From: Ruminococcus sp. UBA6407
GTDB lineage: Bacteria; Bacillota; Clostridia; Oscillospirales; Ruminococcaceae
Reading direction: 5' to 3'
Assembly: GCA_002438605.1 (NCBI GenBank)
Contig: DJPR01000006.1
Span: 11,461 to 34,955 of the forward strand
DNA: 23,495 nt
A program made the translations under genes and the position numbers. This document shows, in pieces, positions 6,558 to 14,554 of the stretch. Every line of letters starts with the position of its first letter. The stretch's first letter is position 1. The notes under the pieces were generated by a model. It was not told the DNA's origin. It saw only the letters and a program-made list of their open reading frames with translations, and searched no databases.

Positions 6558-7703
6558 ATGACAGCAGCTAGTGAAGTTTTGTTTAATCAGTCCTCAAGCG
6601 TTGCACCTGTTGGTCTGATTGCCACTGAAAGTGCCGTAGAGCTTGGTCAGAAGATTGATAACTATCTTGTTAATTGGGCAAGAAAAGGCGGATATGATGT
6701 TGATACGGTTCTTATCGAATCACAATGCCCAAGATTTTCTTCCGGCGACGGCAAGGGTCTTATTAAATCAACTGTTCGAGGCAAGGACCTTTATATCTTG
6801 GTTGACGTTGGAAATTATAACTGCAAGTATCAGATGTTCTCAAAGGAAAATTCAATGTCACCTGATGATCATTATCAGGATTTAAAACGAATTATTCAGG
6901 CTGCAAGCGGTAAGGCTTACAGAATCAATGTTATCATGCCTACTCTTTACGGCGGCAGACAGCACCGCAGAAATTACAGAGAATCTCTTGACTGTGCGTG
7001 TGCTTTGCAGGAGCTTGAGGCAATGGGGGTTTCAAATATCGTTACCTTTGACGCTCACGATCCACGAGTTCAGAACGCTGTTCCACTTATGGGATTTGAC
7101 AATGTAATGCCGACATATCAGGTTCTTAAAGCTATTTTAAGAGATATTGAGGATATCGACCTCTCTAAAGAATCCTTTATGATAGTAAGTCCTGATGAGG
7201 GTGCTTTGAACAGAAATATGTACTATGCATCGGTTCTCGGCGTAGAGCTTGGTATGTTCTATAAAAGACGTGATTACTCAACAATTGTAAACGGCAGAAA
7301 TCCTATTGTTGCCCATGAATATCTTGGCAACTCTGTTGAGGGAAAAGATATTTTTATTGCTGATGATATTATTTCATCGGGTGAATCTATGCTTGACTTG
7401 GCTTATGCCCTGAAAAAGAAAAAAGCAAGACGTATTTTTGCTTATGCTACATATACAATTTTTACCAATGGTCTTGAAAAATTTGATAAGGCTTATGAGG
7501 ACGGTTTTATTGACGGTGTATTTGGTACAAATCTAACCTACAGAACTCCTGAGCTTCTCGGCAGAAAGTGGTTCCATGAGGTTGATGTTTCCAAGTATAT
7601 TGCATACTTTATTGCATCAATCAATCATGATGTTTCTATAAGTACTGTTATCGATCCGCATGAGAAAATCAAGCTTCTTCTTGAAAAATACAATAAAAAG
7701 TAA
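6558..7703 (+). CDS. prs: Ribose-phosphate pyrophosphokinase, long divergent form
   Basis: Predicted to transfer pyrophosphate from ATP to ribose 5-phosphate, giving PRPP for nucleotide, histidine and tryptophan synthesis. At 381 residues it exceeds the usual 310-320; much of the excess is an N-terminal extension plus insertions. Family landmarks are present but altered: the ATP-site YGGRQHRR at about 131-138 (usually YxRQDRK), DAHD at 165-168 (usually DLHA), the flexible-loop basic patch YKRR at 235-238, and a PRPP-binding loop ADDIISSGES at 268-277 where classical enzymes read DDxIDTGGT. It is downstream of ppa and followed by a terminator. A phosphoribosyltransferase-like relative with another product is possible because the loop is unusual, but the overall fold signature supports the Prs family. 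Confidence 0.82.
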   Translation: MTAASEVLFNQSSSVAPVGLIATESAVELGQKIDNYLVNWARKGGYDVDTVLIESQCPRFSSGDGKGLIKSTVRGKDLYILVDVGNYNCKYQMFSKENSMSPDDHYQDLKRIIQAASGKAYRINVIMPTLYGGRQHRRNYRESLDCACALQELEAMGVSNIVTFDAHDPRVQNAVPLMGFDNVMPTYQVLKAILRDIEDIDLSKESFMIVSPDEGALNRNMYYASVLGVELGMFYKRRDYSTIVNGRNPIVAHEYLGNSVEGKDIFIADDIISSGESMLDLAYALKKKKARRIFAYATYTIFTNGLEKFDKAYEDGFIDGVFGTNLTYRTPELLGRKWFHEVDVSKYIAYFIASINHDVSISTVIDPHEKIKLLLEKYNKK

Positions 7704-7721
7704 AGAAATTTCAAATATAGT

Positions 7722-7762
7722 AAAATCACCTTTGACACATTTCGTCAAAGGTGATTTTTTTC
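7722..7762 (+). terminator. Terminator of the ppa-prs operon
   Basis: A perfect 15-bp stem (AAAATCACCTTTGAC with GTCAAAGGTGATTTT) around a 7-base loop, followed by more T. It also lies after the convergent ABC exporter operon and may partly end that transcript. Confidence 0.85.
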
Positions 7763-7805
7763 AAATAAATATTTAAAAACGTGAAGAATATTATACAGTC
7801 ATGAA

Positions 7806-8615
7806 TTATGAACCTGTACCGCTGTAATGCATGGCACCATACATCCAGAACTTATAGCTGAGCCAGAAAAATATACAGCCAAACAACGGCGAAAGCCACG
7901 AAAGCAGCGGTATATTGTCAGGACGAAGTATAACAAGGCTCGGATAATATGCAATAAATGCAATCGGCATTATAAATGTGAAAATAAAACGAAATACAGG
8001 ACTTAAAATGGTAATCGGATACCTTGCATAATCCTTAAATTTTAAGGCTAAATCCATAACATAAAAGGAATTTGTAATCCAGAAACAAGTTGCGGCAGCG
8101 GCATTCATTACTGCAATCATAATCAGTGATGATGTAATCAGAAATACTACAATTTTCAGCAGAATAACCGGAGTGAACGCAAGCTCTATCTTATTCCATG
8201 CATAAATAAGTGTGCCAAGTCCGAACGCAAGCTGCCCAAGTCCTTTGATATCAAAGACCTCTGACTGAAAATAAAAAAACAAATTTATCGGTCTGAAACA
8301 ATATTTGATAAAGTCACCTGAATAAACGTACATTCTCAGGTTCCAGTTATTATCAAAAAAACACTGTACAGGAGTTAGGGAAATAAGTGAAAATCCATAG
8401 AGAAACAGCATCTCATGATAACTCCAACCATTTATGCTTGGGAAATTTCTGAATAAAATCCAAAAACTTATGAAGCCTGCAATATTAGTAAATATCATTC
8501 CTATAGTAGATATAATAAAGTCAGCACGATAACTCATTTTACTTTTTAAATCCTGTGAAAGAATTTTGCAGTAAATCCGCAAATAAAAGCTAAATCCCCT
8601 TCTTTTCATACTCAA
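7806..8615 (-). CDS. ABC-2 type exporter permease (COG3694-like)
   Basis: Membrane subunit of an ABC exporter. The 269 residues have a basic N-terminus and about six hydrophobic helices, with the conserved early pattern YRADFIISTIGMIFTNIAGF and SYHEMLFLYGF typical of this ABC-2 branch. It is the last gene of a three-gene operon; its ATG overlaps the stop of the upstream permease by 4 bp, suggesting translational coupling and a heterodimeric channel with that subunit. The best-known relatives are annotated as viologen-type exporters or as uncharacterised ABC-2 systems. The real substrate cannot be read from the sequence. Confidence 0.85.
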   Translation of the reverse strand: MSMKRRGFSFYLRIYCKILSQDLKSKMSYRADFIISTIGMIFTNIAGFISFWILFRNFPSINGWSYHEMLFLYGFSLISLTPVQCFFDNNWNLRMYVYSGDFIKYCFRPINLFFYFQSEVFDIKGLGQLAFGLGTLIYAWNKIELAFTPVILLKIVVFLITSSLIMIAVMNAAAATCFWITNSFYVMDLALKFKDYARYPITILSPVFRFIFTFIMPIAFIAYYPSLVILRPDNIPLLSWLSPLFGCIFFWLSYKFWMYGAMHYSGTGS

Positions 8616-9415
8616 CCTCCGTTCACCGTTATTTTACGCAATGATACTTTCCAGAACAAACTGCTCAATATAAGAAGTGCAGCACACCAGAAAAGCTGTA
8701 TTCCCAATATTGAAAAGACAGATTCACCGCTTTGAGTTTTGTCAAGCAAAATTGTAAGCGGAGCATTATAAATTGACTGGAATGGGAGATAATAAACAAT
8801 TTTCTTTAATGTTTCAGGAAAAAATGCAATCGGAATTGTTGCACCTGAAAGCAGCAGAACTATAACCTGCTTCATTATGTTTATGCCCCATATTGACTCT
8901 GTGTAAATGCAGATAGTTCCAACAAAAAAGTCAATGCAGTAATTTATTATGATTGACATTACAACAGAAATTAAAAAAAACAAAAGATTAATTCCTAACG
9001 GTATTGCACCCTTTGTTACACTTCCAACTACTATGAATGTAGGAAGAAACGTAGCAAAAAACTGCATTGCAAATGTACCTGAATATGTCCAGAACAAAAA
9101 ACTTCTGTACCGCATCGGCTTCAGCAGGTCAAGAACTATTTTTCCGGACTGTATGCTGCGTCCTATTTCCCATACAGCGTACATTTCCATAAAGTTAAAC
9201 AAAGCTGTAGCAAGAACAAGGTAAATAAGAGTATCGGAAAATGTCATTCCGTTTACAACATCTGTTCCTGCGGAGGCATAAATTGATTTCCAAAGGAAAT
9301 AAACGACTGTCAGATAAAGCAGGTTTCCGATTACCATAACTATGGCAGAGGCACGAAACTGCAAAGCTTCAAGAATACCTGCTCTGGTGAGTGAAAAATA
9401 CTTTTTCAGTTTCAT
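8612..9415 (-). CDS. ABC-2 type exporter permease (COG4587/DUF990-like)
   Basis: Second membrane subunit of the exporter: 267 residues, about six helices, starting MKLKKYFSLTRAGILEALQFRASA, as is usual for this family in which the N-terminal segment runs along the membrane before helix 1. It overlaps the ATPase gene by 4 bp upstream and the other permease by 4 bp downstream, so all three are made together. It shares little sequence with its partner permease, consistent with an ancient duplication. Confidence 0.85.
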   Translation of the reverse strand: MKLKKYFSLTRAGILEALQFRASAIVMVIGNLLYLTVVYFLWKSIYASAGTDVVNGMTFSDTLIYLVLATALFNFMEMYAVWEIGRSIQSGKIVLDLLKPMRYRSFLFWTYSGTFAMQFFATFLPTFIVVGSVTKGAIPLGINLLFFLISVVMSIIINYCIDFFVGTICIYTESIWGINIMKQVIVLLLSGATIPIAFFPETLKKIVYYLPFQSIYNAPLTILLDKTQSGESVFSILGIQLFWCAALLILSSLFWKVSLRKITVNGG

Positions 9416-10419
9416 TTTACACCCTCCTCGTAGATTTTTTTAATGACCTCCTCGGTTGAAATTTCCTCAAGCTTCATGTCACGAATTTCGTGCATTTTCT
9501 GAATGGCATTCAATATGTCCATGACCTTATTTTTTTCTTCATTGACCAGAATGGAAATCCAATCGTTACCTGTTGAAACAGAAACCGAATAATTTTCCAG
9601 TTCTTTTTTCAGTGCGTCAGACTGCTTTTCTATATCACCATTCGGACGTATTTTCAGTGTTCTGTATGAACCAAAGAAGCCTTTAAGATGTTCAATATCA
9701 TTATCGTAAAGCATTTTTCCTTTGTCTATGATTACAATACGCTTACAGAGTGCATCAACGTCACCCATATCATGAGTAGTTAAAATTACAGTTGTATTTT
9801 TTTCCTTATTCAAAGCCTGAATCAGTATTCTGATTTTGCTTTTCATTGAAACGTCAAGGCCTATTGTAGGTTCATCAAGAAACACTATTTTCGGATTATG
9901 TAAAAATGCTGCAAGAATATCACTAAGCGTTCTTTGTCCAAGGGACATCTGACGTACCGGCTTATGAAGAATAGGCTCAATATCTACCAATGATTTATAC
10001 AGTTCAATAATATTATTGTAGTCGTTATTATTTATCTGATAAATATCTTTCAGTACCTTAAATGATTCTATAAGAGGCAATGCCCACCATAATTGTGAAC
10101 GCTGTCCGAAAACAACACCGATTTCCTGAGCATTTTTAGCTCTGTCCTTATATGGTACATTTCCGTTGACGAGGATTTCTCCAGAAGTAGGCTCAAGCAC
10201 GCCTGTCATCATTTTGATTGTTGTAGACTTTCCTGCACCGTTAGGCCCTAAGTAACCGATAATTTCGCCCTGATGCACATTCATGGAAATGTTGTCAACT
10301 GCACGAACTATCCGATAATCCCTTGAAAAAAGGTCTTTCAAACTGCCCTTCAAACCCTCATGCCGATTAAGTACCTTGAATTCCTTTGTCACATTTTTAA
10401 ACTCAATTATATTTGACAT
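9412..10419 (-). CDS. ABC exporter ATP-binding protein (COG4586-like)
   Basis: Nucleotide-binding subunit that powers the ABC-2 exporter from the cytosolic face. The 335 residues include a Walker A GPNGAGKST (58-66), a Q-loop region near GVVFGQRSQLWW, the signature MSLGQR (159-163 region, a variant of LSGGQ typical of this subfamily), Walker B IVFLDEP (178-184), the D-loop GLD and the H-loop histidine in TTHD (216). A C-terminal domain of about 100 residues follows, as in other members of this branch. The ribosome site is a purine-rich GAGAGGGG. It is first in the operon, with its own promoter. Regulation beyond that is not visible. Confidence 0.9.
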   Translation of the reverse strand: MSNIIEFKNVTKEFKVLNRHEGLKGSLKDLFSRDYRIVRAVDNISMNVHQGEIIGYLGPNGAGKSTTIKMMTGVLEPTSGEILVNGNVPYKDRAKNAQEIGVVFGQRSQLWWALPLIESFKVLKDIYQINNNDYNNIIELYKSLVDIEPILHKPVRQMSLGQRTLSDILAAFLHNPKIVFLDEPTIGLDVSMKSKIRILIQALNKEKNTTVILTTHDMGDVDALCKRIVIIDKGKMLYDNDIEHLKGFFGSYRTLKIRPNGDIEKQSDALKKELENYSVSVSTGNDWISILVNEEKNKVMDILNAIQKMHEIRDMKLEEISTEEVIKKIYEEGVK

Positions 10420-10463
10420 TGTATTCCCCTCTCTTTCTTTAATAAAAGCTATGAATATAACTT

Positions 10464-10492
10464 AGTATATCACAATATTTATTTAATGTAAA
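10464..10492 (-). promoter_or_regulatory. Promoter of the ABC exporter operon
   Basis: TTTACA (10487-10492), a 17-bp spacer and TATACT (10464-10469) on the minus strand, about 45 nt before the ATPase start. The phage relic ends only about 19 bp upstream of the -35 box, so the promoter survived the insertion or came with the native DNA. Confidence 0.7.
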
Positions 10493-10510
10493 GAAAATTT
10501 TAACAATTCA

Positions 10511-11001
10511 TCACGGCAACAGTCTTGACGGAGACGCAACTCCGAAAAATCCTGCGATATTATCCCATATGTCGTCACAGAAACCACTAATTTTATCTCA
10601 CAGCCAACCCGGCCATATCCCCGATACCATTCCACAGCCCCTCGACAATGTCAGAATCGATTAGGAATTGCCGAAATAAGGCTGCTGATAAGCCCCCGAA
10701 CTCAGGTTGAAAGCACAGGTAAGAATCTGTGTGGCAGCGAGGTGTACAAGCTGTTCAGCAAACCGGAAATCAGCTGAATTGCCGCCTGCACGATCATCGG
10801 AAGATTCTGAATCAGTCCCGTAATCAGACCAGTCACAAGTGTAATCGTCGCTTGAATGGTGTCGGGTAGCATGGAGAGGATACCGGAGCGTAGAGAATTC
10901 ACGATTTCAAGTGCTGCATTCAGAATCTGCGGCAGTTGCGACAACAAGCCATTAACCAGTTCTGGATTATATTGTCGTGTGTTCTGAGAATGGTGTGCAA
11001 G
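10511..11001 (-). pseudogene. Decayed phage tail tape-measure protein, C-terminal part
   Basis: One open stretch (about 10702-11001) encodes amphipathic repeats such as LLSQLPQILNAALEIVNSL and LITGLIQNLPMIVQAAIQLI, the hallmark of tape-measure C-terminal halves in siphophages and myophages. Beyond the first stop, translation with frame changes continues the family pattern: LISSLISAIPN, then IVEGLWNGIGDMAG, then a stop followed by DKISGFCDDIWDNIAGFF and the classic ending GVASPSRLL. At least three frameshifts or stops are needed, so it is not functional. The region is visibly richer in G and C than the genes around it. The apparent ATG at 11002-11004 lies at the edge of the neighbouring terminator and is not a real start. 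No other phage gene remains. Confidence 0.85.
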
Positions 11002-11004
11002 CAT

Positions 11005-11040
11005 AAAAAATGGTCTGAGAAATCTCTCAAACCACTTTTT
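11005..11040 (-). terminator. Terminator of the D,D-carboxypeptidase-like gene
   Basis: On the minus strand TGGTTTGAGA pairs with TCTCAGACCA (one G-U pair) around a 4-base loop, followed by TTTTTT. The stem is better on this strand than on the other, where one pair becomes a mismatch. Confidence 0.8.
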
Positions 11041-11051
11041 TATAACATTTT

Positions 11052-12452
11052 TTAATCTCTTTTCTTTTTCTTGTGCTTTTTATTATTAATTTTTGGAACA
11101 GCATATATAGGTCTTACAGGTTTTGTATTGTTCTTATAACAGATAAATGAATAAATACATAAAAGAATATAAATGAAACATAAAATTCCTGATATAATAA
11201 ATGCCTTGCTGAACCATTCCGAGTCTCTGAACCTTTTTGCAGCGTAAATATTATACTTTGATACTGACCTTTTAACATCAGACACAGCAACAAGGTCAAT
11301 AGATGCAATTTCTTCTCCTGAATATTTAAGATGCACAACACCGAGCTTCTCGCCCTTTGAAACAGGCGCCTGTATATCAGTTTGATATTCTATATCCCTT
11401 TTAATTAACGAAGTATCCACGCCGTCATACCAAAGGGCATTATATTCCGATTCAGGCTTTAAAAGTACATAATCACTGCCTTCAGCTAAACTCACTGATA
11501 CTTCAGCAATTTCTTCGGAAGCTGAAATGAGGTCCTTATAGGAAAAATGAGTAAATGCCCAATTAAACAACGTTTTTGCATCTTCAATATGATAAAACTT
11601 ATTTTCACCGTTTGCATCAGTAAGCGGAGCTTTAAGCAGTATTGCAAGATATGTGTTTCCGTCCCTGCTTGCCACAGTAACCAGATTTCTGCCGACTGCA
11701 CTCAAATTTCCAGTTTTTATTCCCTTTGTGCCTTTATAATAATATTCAACATCATCTTCGTCCATCATCAGGTTTGAATGAGTCCATATCCATGCTGAAT
11801 GCTCAGGATGATTCTGAAAATTCGGAACACTTGGATTGTAACTCCATGTTGATGAAATATCCTCAAAAACTGAAGTTTTTAATGCATATTGAGTCATTAT
11901 TGCCAAATCCCTTGCGGTTGTATATTGATTTGTGTCATAAAGTCCGGTAGGATTTGTGAAGTTAGTATTTTGACAGCCAAGCTCCTTAGCTTTTGCATTC
12001 ATTTTATCTACAAATGCACTTACGCTTTCACCACCAAAGTGATATGCAAGTGTTTGTGATGCCTCAACAGAAGAAGTGAGCATCATTGCATATAGCAAAT
12101 CGTTGACGGTAAGTACATCACCGTCATAAATATCTGCATATATCAGGTCTTCCGGATACTGAGAATTTATTAAATCGGCATACACACTTGAATCAACAGT
12201 AATTTCTTCACTTAATTTATTTGTGCTTTCAAGACAGACAATGGCTGTCATTATATTAACAAGAGCTCCAGGCATCTGAGTTTTATCTGCATTTTTTTCA
12301 GTTACTACAGTTTCACTGTCCAAATTAATCAATATAGCAGATTCACTGTAAATCGTAGAACTTATCGGAAAATTAAACGCCTCTGTTTTAAAACAATTCA
12401 TAAACGGAATTGAAATAATCAAAGCAGTAATTACAGCAGCAATTCTTTTCAT
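11052..12452 (-). CDS. D-alanyl-D-alanine carboxypeptidase family protein, probably inactive
   Basis: PBP5-like (peptidase S11) envelope protein of 466 residues: a signal peptide (about 1-25), the peptidase domain (about 30-290), a PBP5 C-terminal domain (about 305-410), a hydrophobic helix (about 418-440) and a lysine-rich tail. Active family members trim the terminal D-Ala of peptidoglycan using SxxK, SxN and KTG. Here the first motif region reads MPGALVNIMT, putting Ala63 and Asn66 in place of the nucleophile Ser and the Lys. The second reads SSV (127-129), losing Asn. KTG is kept (246-248). The reading frame is intact, with AAAGGAG before the ATG, so it looks like a maintained pseudoenzyme and not a dying gene. 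It may bind peptidoglycan or regulate a partner; that is inference. Confidence 0.85.
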   Translation of the reverse strand: MKRIAAVITALIISIPFMNCFKTEAFNFPISSTIYSESAILINLDSETVVTEKNADKTQMPGALVNIMTAIVCLESTNKLSEEITVDSSVYADLINSQYPEDLIYADIYDGDVLTVNDLLYAMMLTSSVEASQTLAYHFGGESVSAFVDKMNAKAKELGCQNTNFTNPTGLYDTNQYTTARDLAIMTQYALKTSVFEDISSTWSYNPSVPNFQNHPEHSAWIWTHSNLMMDEDDVEYYYKGTKGIKTGNLSAVGRNLVTVASRDGNTYLAILLKAPLTDANGENKFYHIEDAKTLFNWAFTHFSYKDLISASEEIAEVSVSLAEGSDYVLLKPESEYNALWYDGVDTSLIKRDIEYQTDIQAPVSKGEKLGVVHLKYSGEEIASIDLVAVSDVKRSVSKYNIYAAKRFRDSEWFSKAFIISGILCFIYILLCIYSFICYKNNTKPVRPIYAVPKINNKKHKKKKRD

Positions 12453-12494
12453 ATAAACTCCTTTATTTAAATGGCAATTTACGTATGTTATTAT

Positions 12495-12535
12495 TTAAGG
12501 CAGCACCGCATAAAGAATGTTCGGTGTTACCTTAA
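12495..12535. repeat. Palindromic repeat copy C
   Basis: TTAAGGCAGCACCG (12495-12508) and CGGTGTTACCTTAA (12522-12535) pair at 12 of 14 positions around 13 bases. The left arm continues CATAAAG as in the consensus. On the minus strand it starts directly after a TATAAT box and occupies the 5' leader of the carboxypeptidase-like gene. At 41 bp it is the most compact complete copy. Confidence 0.8.
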
Positions 12536-12563
12536 TTATATCAGATTTTCAATCAAAAATAAA
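12535..12563 (-). promoter_or_regulatory. Promoter of the carboxypeptidase-like gene
   Basis: An extended -10 (TGATATAAT, 12535-12543) with a weak TTTATT -35 at 17 bp (12558-12563) on the minus strand. The last base pair of the -10 box is shared with the end of palindrome C, so the start point falls inside the repeat. Confidence 0.6.
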
Positions 12564-12577
12564 GCATTTTTAAAATA

Positions 12578-13687
12578 TTATTTCCATATCATTACGGCAA
12601 AAATCATCAATACAAGAAAAACTGCGTTTATACTCAAAAAACAGCACATATATTTCCTGCTGTCAGCAATTCGTGATTTTACATAGAGCTTATATGAAAT
12701 CAGACTTGCCAATGATGCTATTGGTGTACCCAATCCGCCTATATTCACGCCCCTTAACAGGTCGGCATAGTTATCTGTAAAGCCTGAAAGCATAACAGCA
12801 GCAGGTACATTGCTTAAAACCTGACTCAATAATGCTGACACAATCAGTTCCCTTCCGTTTACTGCGGAAGAAATCAGACTTCTTATTACTTCTATATTGC
12901 CTGCATTTCCAACAAAAACAAAAAAGCAGACGAATGTGAGAAGAAGCATATAATCTATTTCAAGAAAAATCCTTTTGTTTGCAGCAAATATCACTGCAAA
13001 CGTAACCGCTAAACATACATAATCGGAAATAATTCTTAACACAGTCAACAAACATACTGCAAAAAGGAGCGAATAAACTATCATATATCTTTTTGAAACA
13101 GTTACGTTTTCGTTATTATTTACATTCAGCCGTTCCGAACTTAGAATGAATGTCAGTCCGCAAAGCAGAATATATCCGATAACCCCAAGCGGCAGCATTA
13201 TTTTCAAAAAATCACCCATTGAAAGCTCATAATGAGAATATATGTATAAATTCTGAGGATTTCCTATCGGCGTAAGCATACTTCCGAGATTGGCAGCCAC
13301 AGTTTCGGTTATAACTGTGTAAATAAGTGATTTTTTATCGTTTGTTTCCTCAAACAGCATTATAGTCAGCGGCACAAAAGTAATAAGTGCAACGTCATTT
13401 GTAATCAGCATTGAAGAAAAAAAGCACAGATTCATAAGGATAAATCCAAGATTTCTGACACTTTTTGTTTTGTTCAGAAGATAAGATGCTGTCTTTTTGA
13501 AGAAACCGATGCTTCGCAAGCCTGCAACTGCTGACATAAGGCAAAACAAAAGTATTAATACAGACCTATCAATGTATGACACATATTTTTCGTCAGGCGG
13601 TACAAAAAACATGGATATGACAGCTGCAATGAAAGAAATAACTAGTACAGACTGTAATTTGACAAAATTAACTATTCTATTCTTCAT
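12578..13687 (-). CDS. SLC13/ArsB/NhaD-type ion transporter
   Basis: Integral membrane permease of the ion-transporter superfamily (citrate transporter-like domain). The 369 residues form about ten helices in two repeats. The first half holds SSMLITNDVALITFVP (about 91-106) and LTPIGNPQN (138-146); the second half holds LSNVPAAVM and GGLGTPIASLAS. These paired N-D/N-P motifs are shared by the arsenite, sodium/proton and dicarboxylate branches, so the ion or anion carried is not decided. It lies 6 bp after the phosphoesterase gene and is almost certainly co-transcribed with it. The gene ends just upstream of the promoter of the next unit, and I see no terminator. Confidence 0.82.
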   Translation of the reverse strand: MKNRIVNFVKLQSVLVISFIAAVISMFFVPPDEKYVSYIDRSVLILLFCLMSAVAGLRSIGFFKKTASYLLNKTKSVRNLGFILMNLCFFSSMLITNDVALITFVPLTIMLFEETNDKKSLIYTVITETVAANLGSMLTPIGNPQNLYIYSHYELSMGDFLKIMLPLGVIGYILLCGLTFILSSERLNVNNNENVTVSKRYMIVYSLLFAVCLLTVLRIISDYVCLAVTFAVIFAANKRIFLEIDYMLLLTFVCFFVFVGNAGNIEVIRSLISSAVNGRELIVSALLSQVLSNVPAAVMLSGFTDNYADLLRGVNIGGLGTPIASLASLISYKLYVKSRIADSRKYMCCFLSINAVFLVLMIFAVMIWK

Positions 13688-13693
13688 GGCAGC

Positions 13694-14359
13694 TTATTTT
13701 AATTGATGCACTTTATCAAATACCGCAAAAAATTTTATTGGTATATGCTTATCAATATGACACTTTCCAAAAAACCATTTTTTATAGTAACAAGCCTTGA
13801 TTACATCTTCAAAAAAAGCATGTATTTCAAGTCTTTGAAATACATCAACCCTAAGACAGTCTTTTAACGATGCCGGCGGTTCATGAGTAATTATGTAATC
13901 AACAGTATTGGTATGTTCAGCAAGATTATCAATTGCTTCCAGAATTTCCTCATGTGTAGGCTGTTCACGCTCCCACCAGTTTGTACCGTCACGTCTGAAA
14001 TCAAAGTCCTGACTGTGACCGCCTCCAAAAGTAAATATTTTTTTATCTTCAATAGTATAAACCTGTCCACGCATAAGATGTATTATATTGTTTGAAATAA
14101 ATCTTGCCTTGCCGCCGTTCCATATTTCAGGTTCTGTTTCTTCAAGAATATCAAAGTTTTCATGACAACCGTCAACAAAAGCAATATTAAACTCTTTTTC
14201 AGAAAGCTTTTTTAAAACATTTTTTTCTTTTTTAGAGCCGTCCCAAATAAAGCCAAAGTCACCGCATACAATCAGTGTATCACCCTTTTTCAGCTTTTTT
14301 ATTTCAGGAACTTTAAATCTGTTCAAATCTCCGTGCATATCGCCGGTAACATAAATCAA
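13694..14359 (-). CDS. Metallophosphoesterase (calcineurin-like)
   Basis: Predicted two-metal phosphoesterase of 221 residues acting in the cytosol; the substrate is unknown. The metal ligands appear in order: GDMHG (6-10), GDFG (33-36), GCHE (64-67, the GNHE box with Cys in place of Asn), the His of HEPP (159) and GKCH (198-201, in place of GHTH). I place the start at a TTG, 8 nt after GGAGG; the TTG six bases earlier is too close to that site. No ATG is available in this region. It leads an operon with the ion permease, and two promoters lie upstream. Confidence 0.82.
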   Translation of the reverse strand: MIYVTGDMHGDLNRFKVPEIKKLKKGDTLIVCGDFGFIWDGSKKEKNVLKKLSEKEFNIAFVDGCHENFDILEETEPEIWNGGKARFISNNIIHLMRGQVYTIEDKKIFTFGGGHSQDFDFRRDGTNWWEREQPTHEEILEAIDNLAEHTNTVDYIITHEPPASLKDCLRVDVFQRLEIHAFFEDVIKACYYKKWFFGKCHIDKHIPIKFFAVFDKVHQLK

Positions 14360-14395
14360 AATCAAGACCTCCGAATTTTTTAGTTATTACTGTAA

Positions 14396-14423
14396 TTTAT
14401 AGCAATACAACAAAATGCTGCAA
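14396..14423 (-). promoter_or_regulatory. Proximal promoter of the phosphoesterase operon (shared module)
   Basis: TTGCAG (14418-14423), a 16-bp spacer and TATAAA (14396-14401) on the minus strand. From 14399 to about 14436 it matches the lysA promoter region (from 19756) at about 33 of 38 bases, including the spacer, so the two are copies of one module. Confidence 0.65.
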
Positions 14424-14440
14424 CTAATCTGACAATCCTT

Positions 14441-14456
14441 ATGCAGTACTGCCTTT
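14441..14456 (-). repeat. Repeat copy D (diverged)
   Basis: Read on the minus strand as AAAGGCAGTACTGCAT and continuing AAGG. The core GCAGTACTGC is a perfect palindrome. It begins 3 nt after a TAGAAT -10 box, the same arrangement as copy A. Confidence 0.55.
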
Positions 14457-14458
14457 AT

Positions 14459-14487
14459 ATTCTACCATATTTTTTGAAAAAGGTAAA
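14459..14487 (-). promoter_or_regulatory. Distal promoter of the phosphoesterase operon
   Basis: TTTACC (14482-14487), a 17-bp spacer and TAGAAT (14459-14464) on the minus strand. A transcript from here starts inside repeat copy D and runs through the proximal promoter. Confidence 0.45.
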
Positions 14488-14515
14488 TAGACATATTGAT
14501 TTTTTTAATTAAGGC

Positions 14516-14553
14516 AAAAGGTCACTTCCGAATTGACTCAGAAGTGACCTTTT
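14516..14553 (-). terminator. Terminator of the D-lactate dehydrogenase gene
   Basis: AAAAGGTCACTTC and GAAGTGACCTTTT form a perfect 13-bp stem one base after the stop codon, with TTTT closing the stem on the minus strand. Confidence 0.8.
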
Positions 14554-14554
14554 A

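Noticed and set aside
10702..11004. A 100-codon ORF as an independent gene
   Set aside because: Its repeats and the frame-shifted continuation show it is part of a broken tape-measure gene. Its ATG lies at the edge of a terminator and has no ribosome site.
12471..12686. 71-codon plus-strand ORF across repeat C
   Set aside because: It runs through the palindrome, a promoter and the 3' end of the permease gene, and has no ribosome site or recognisable family.
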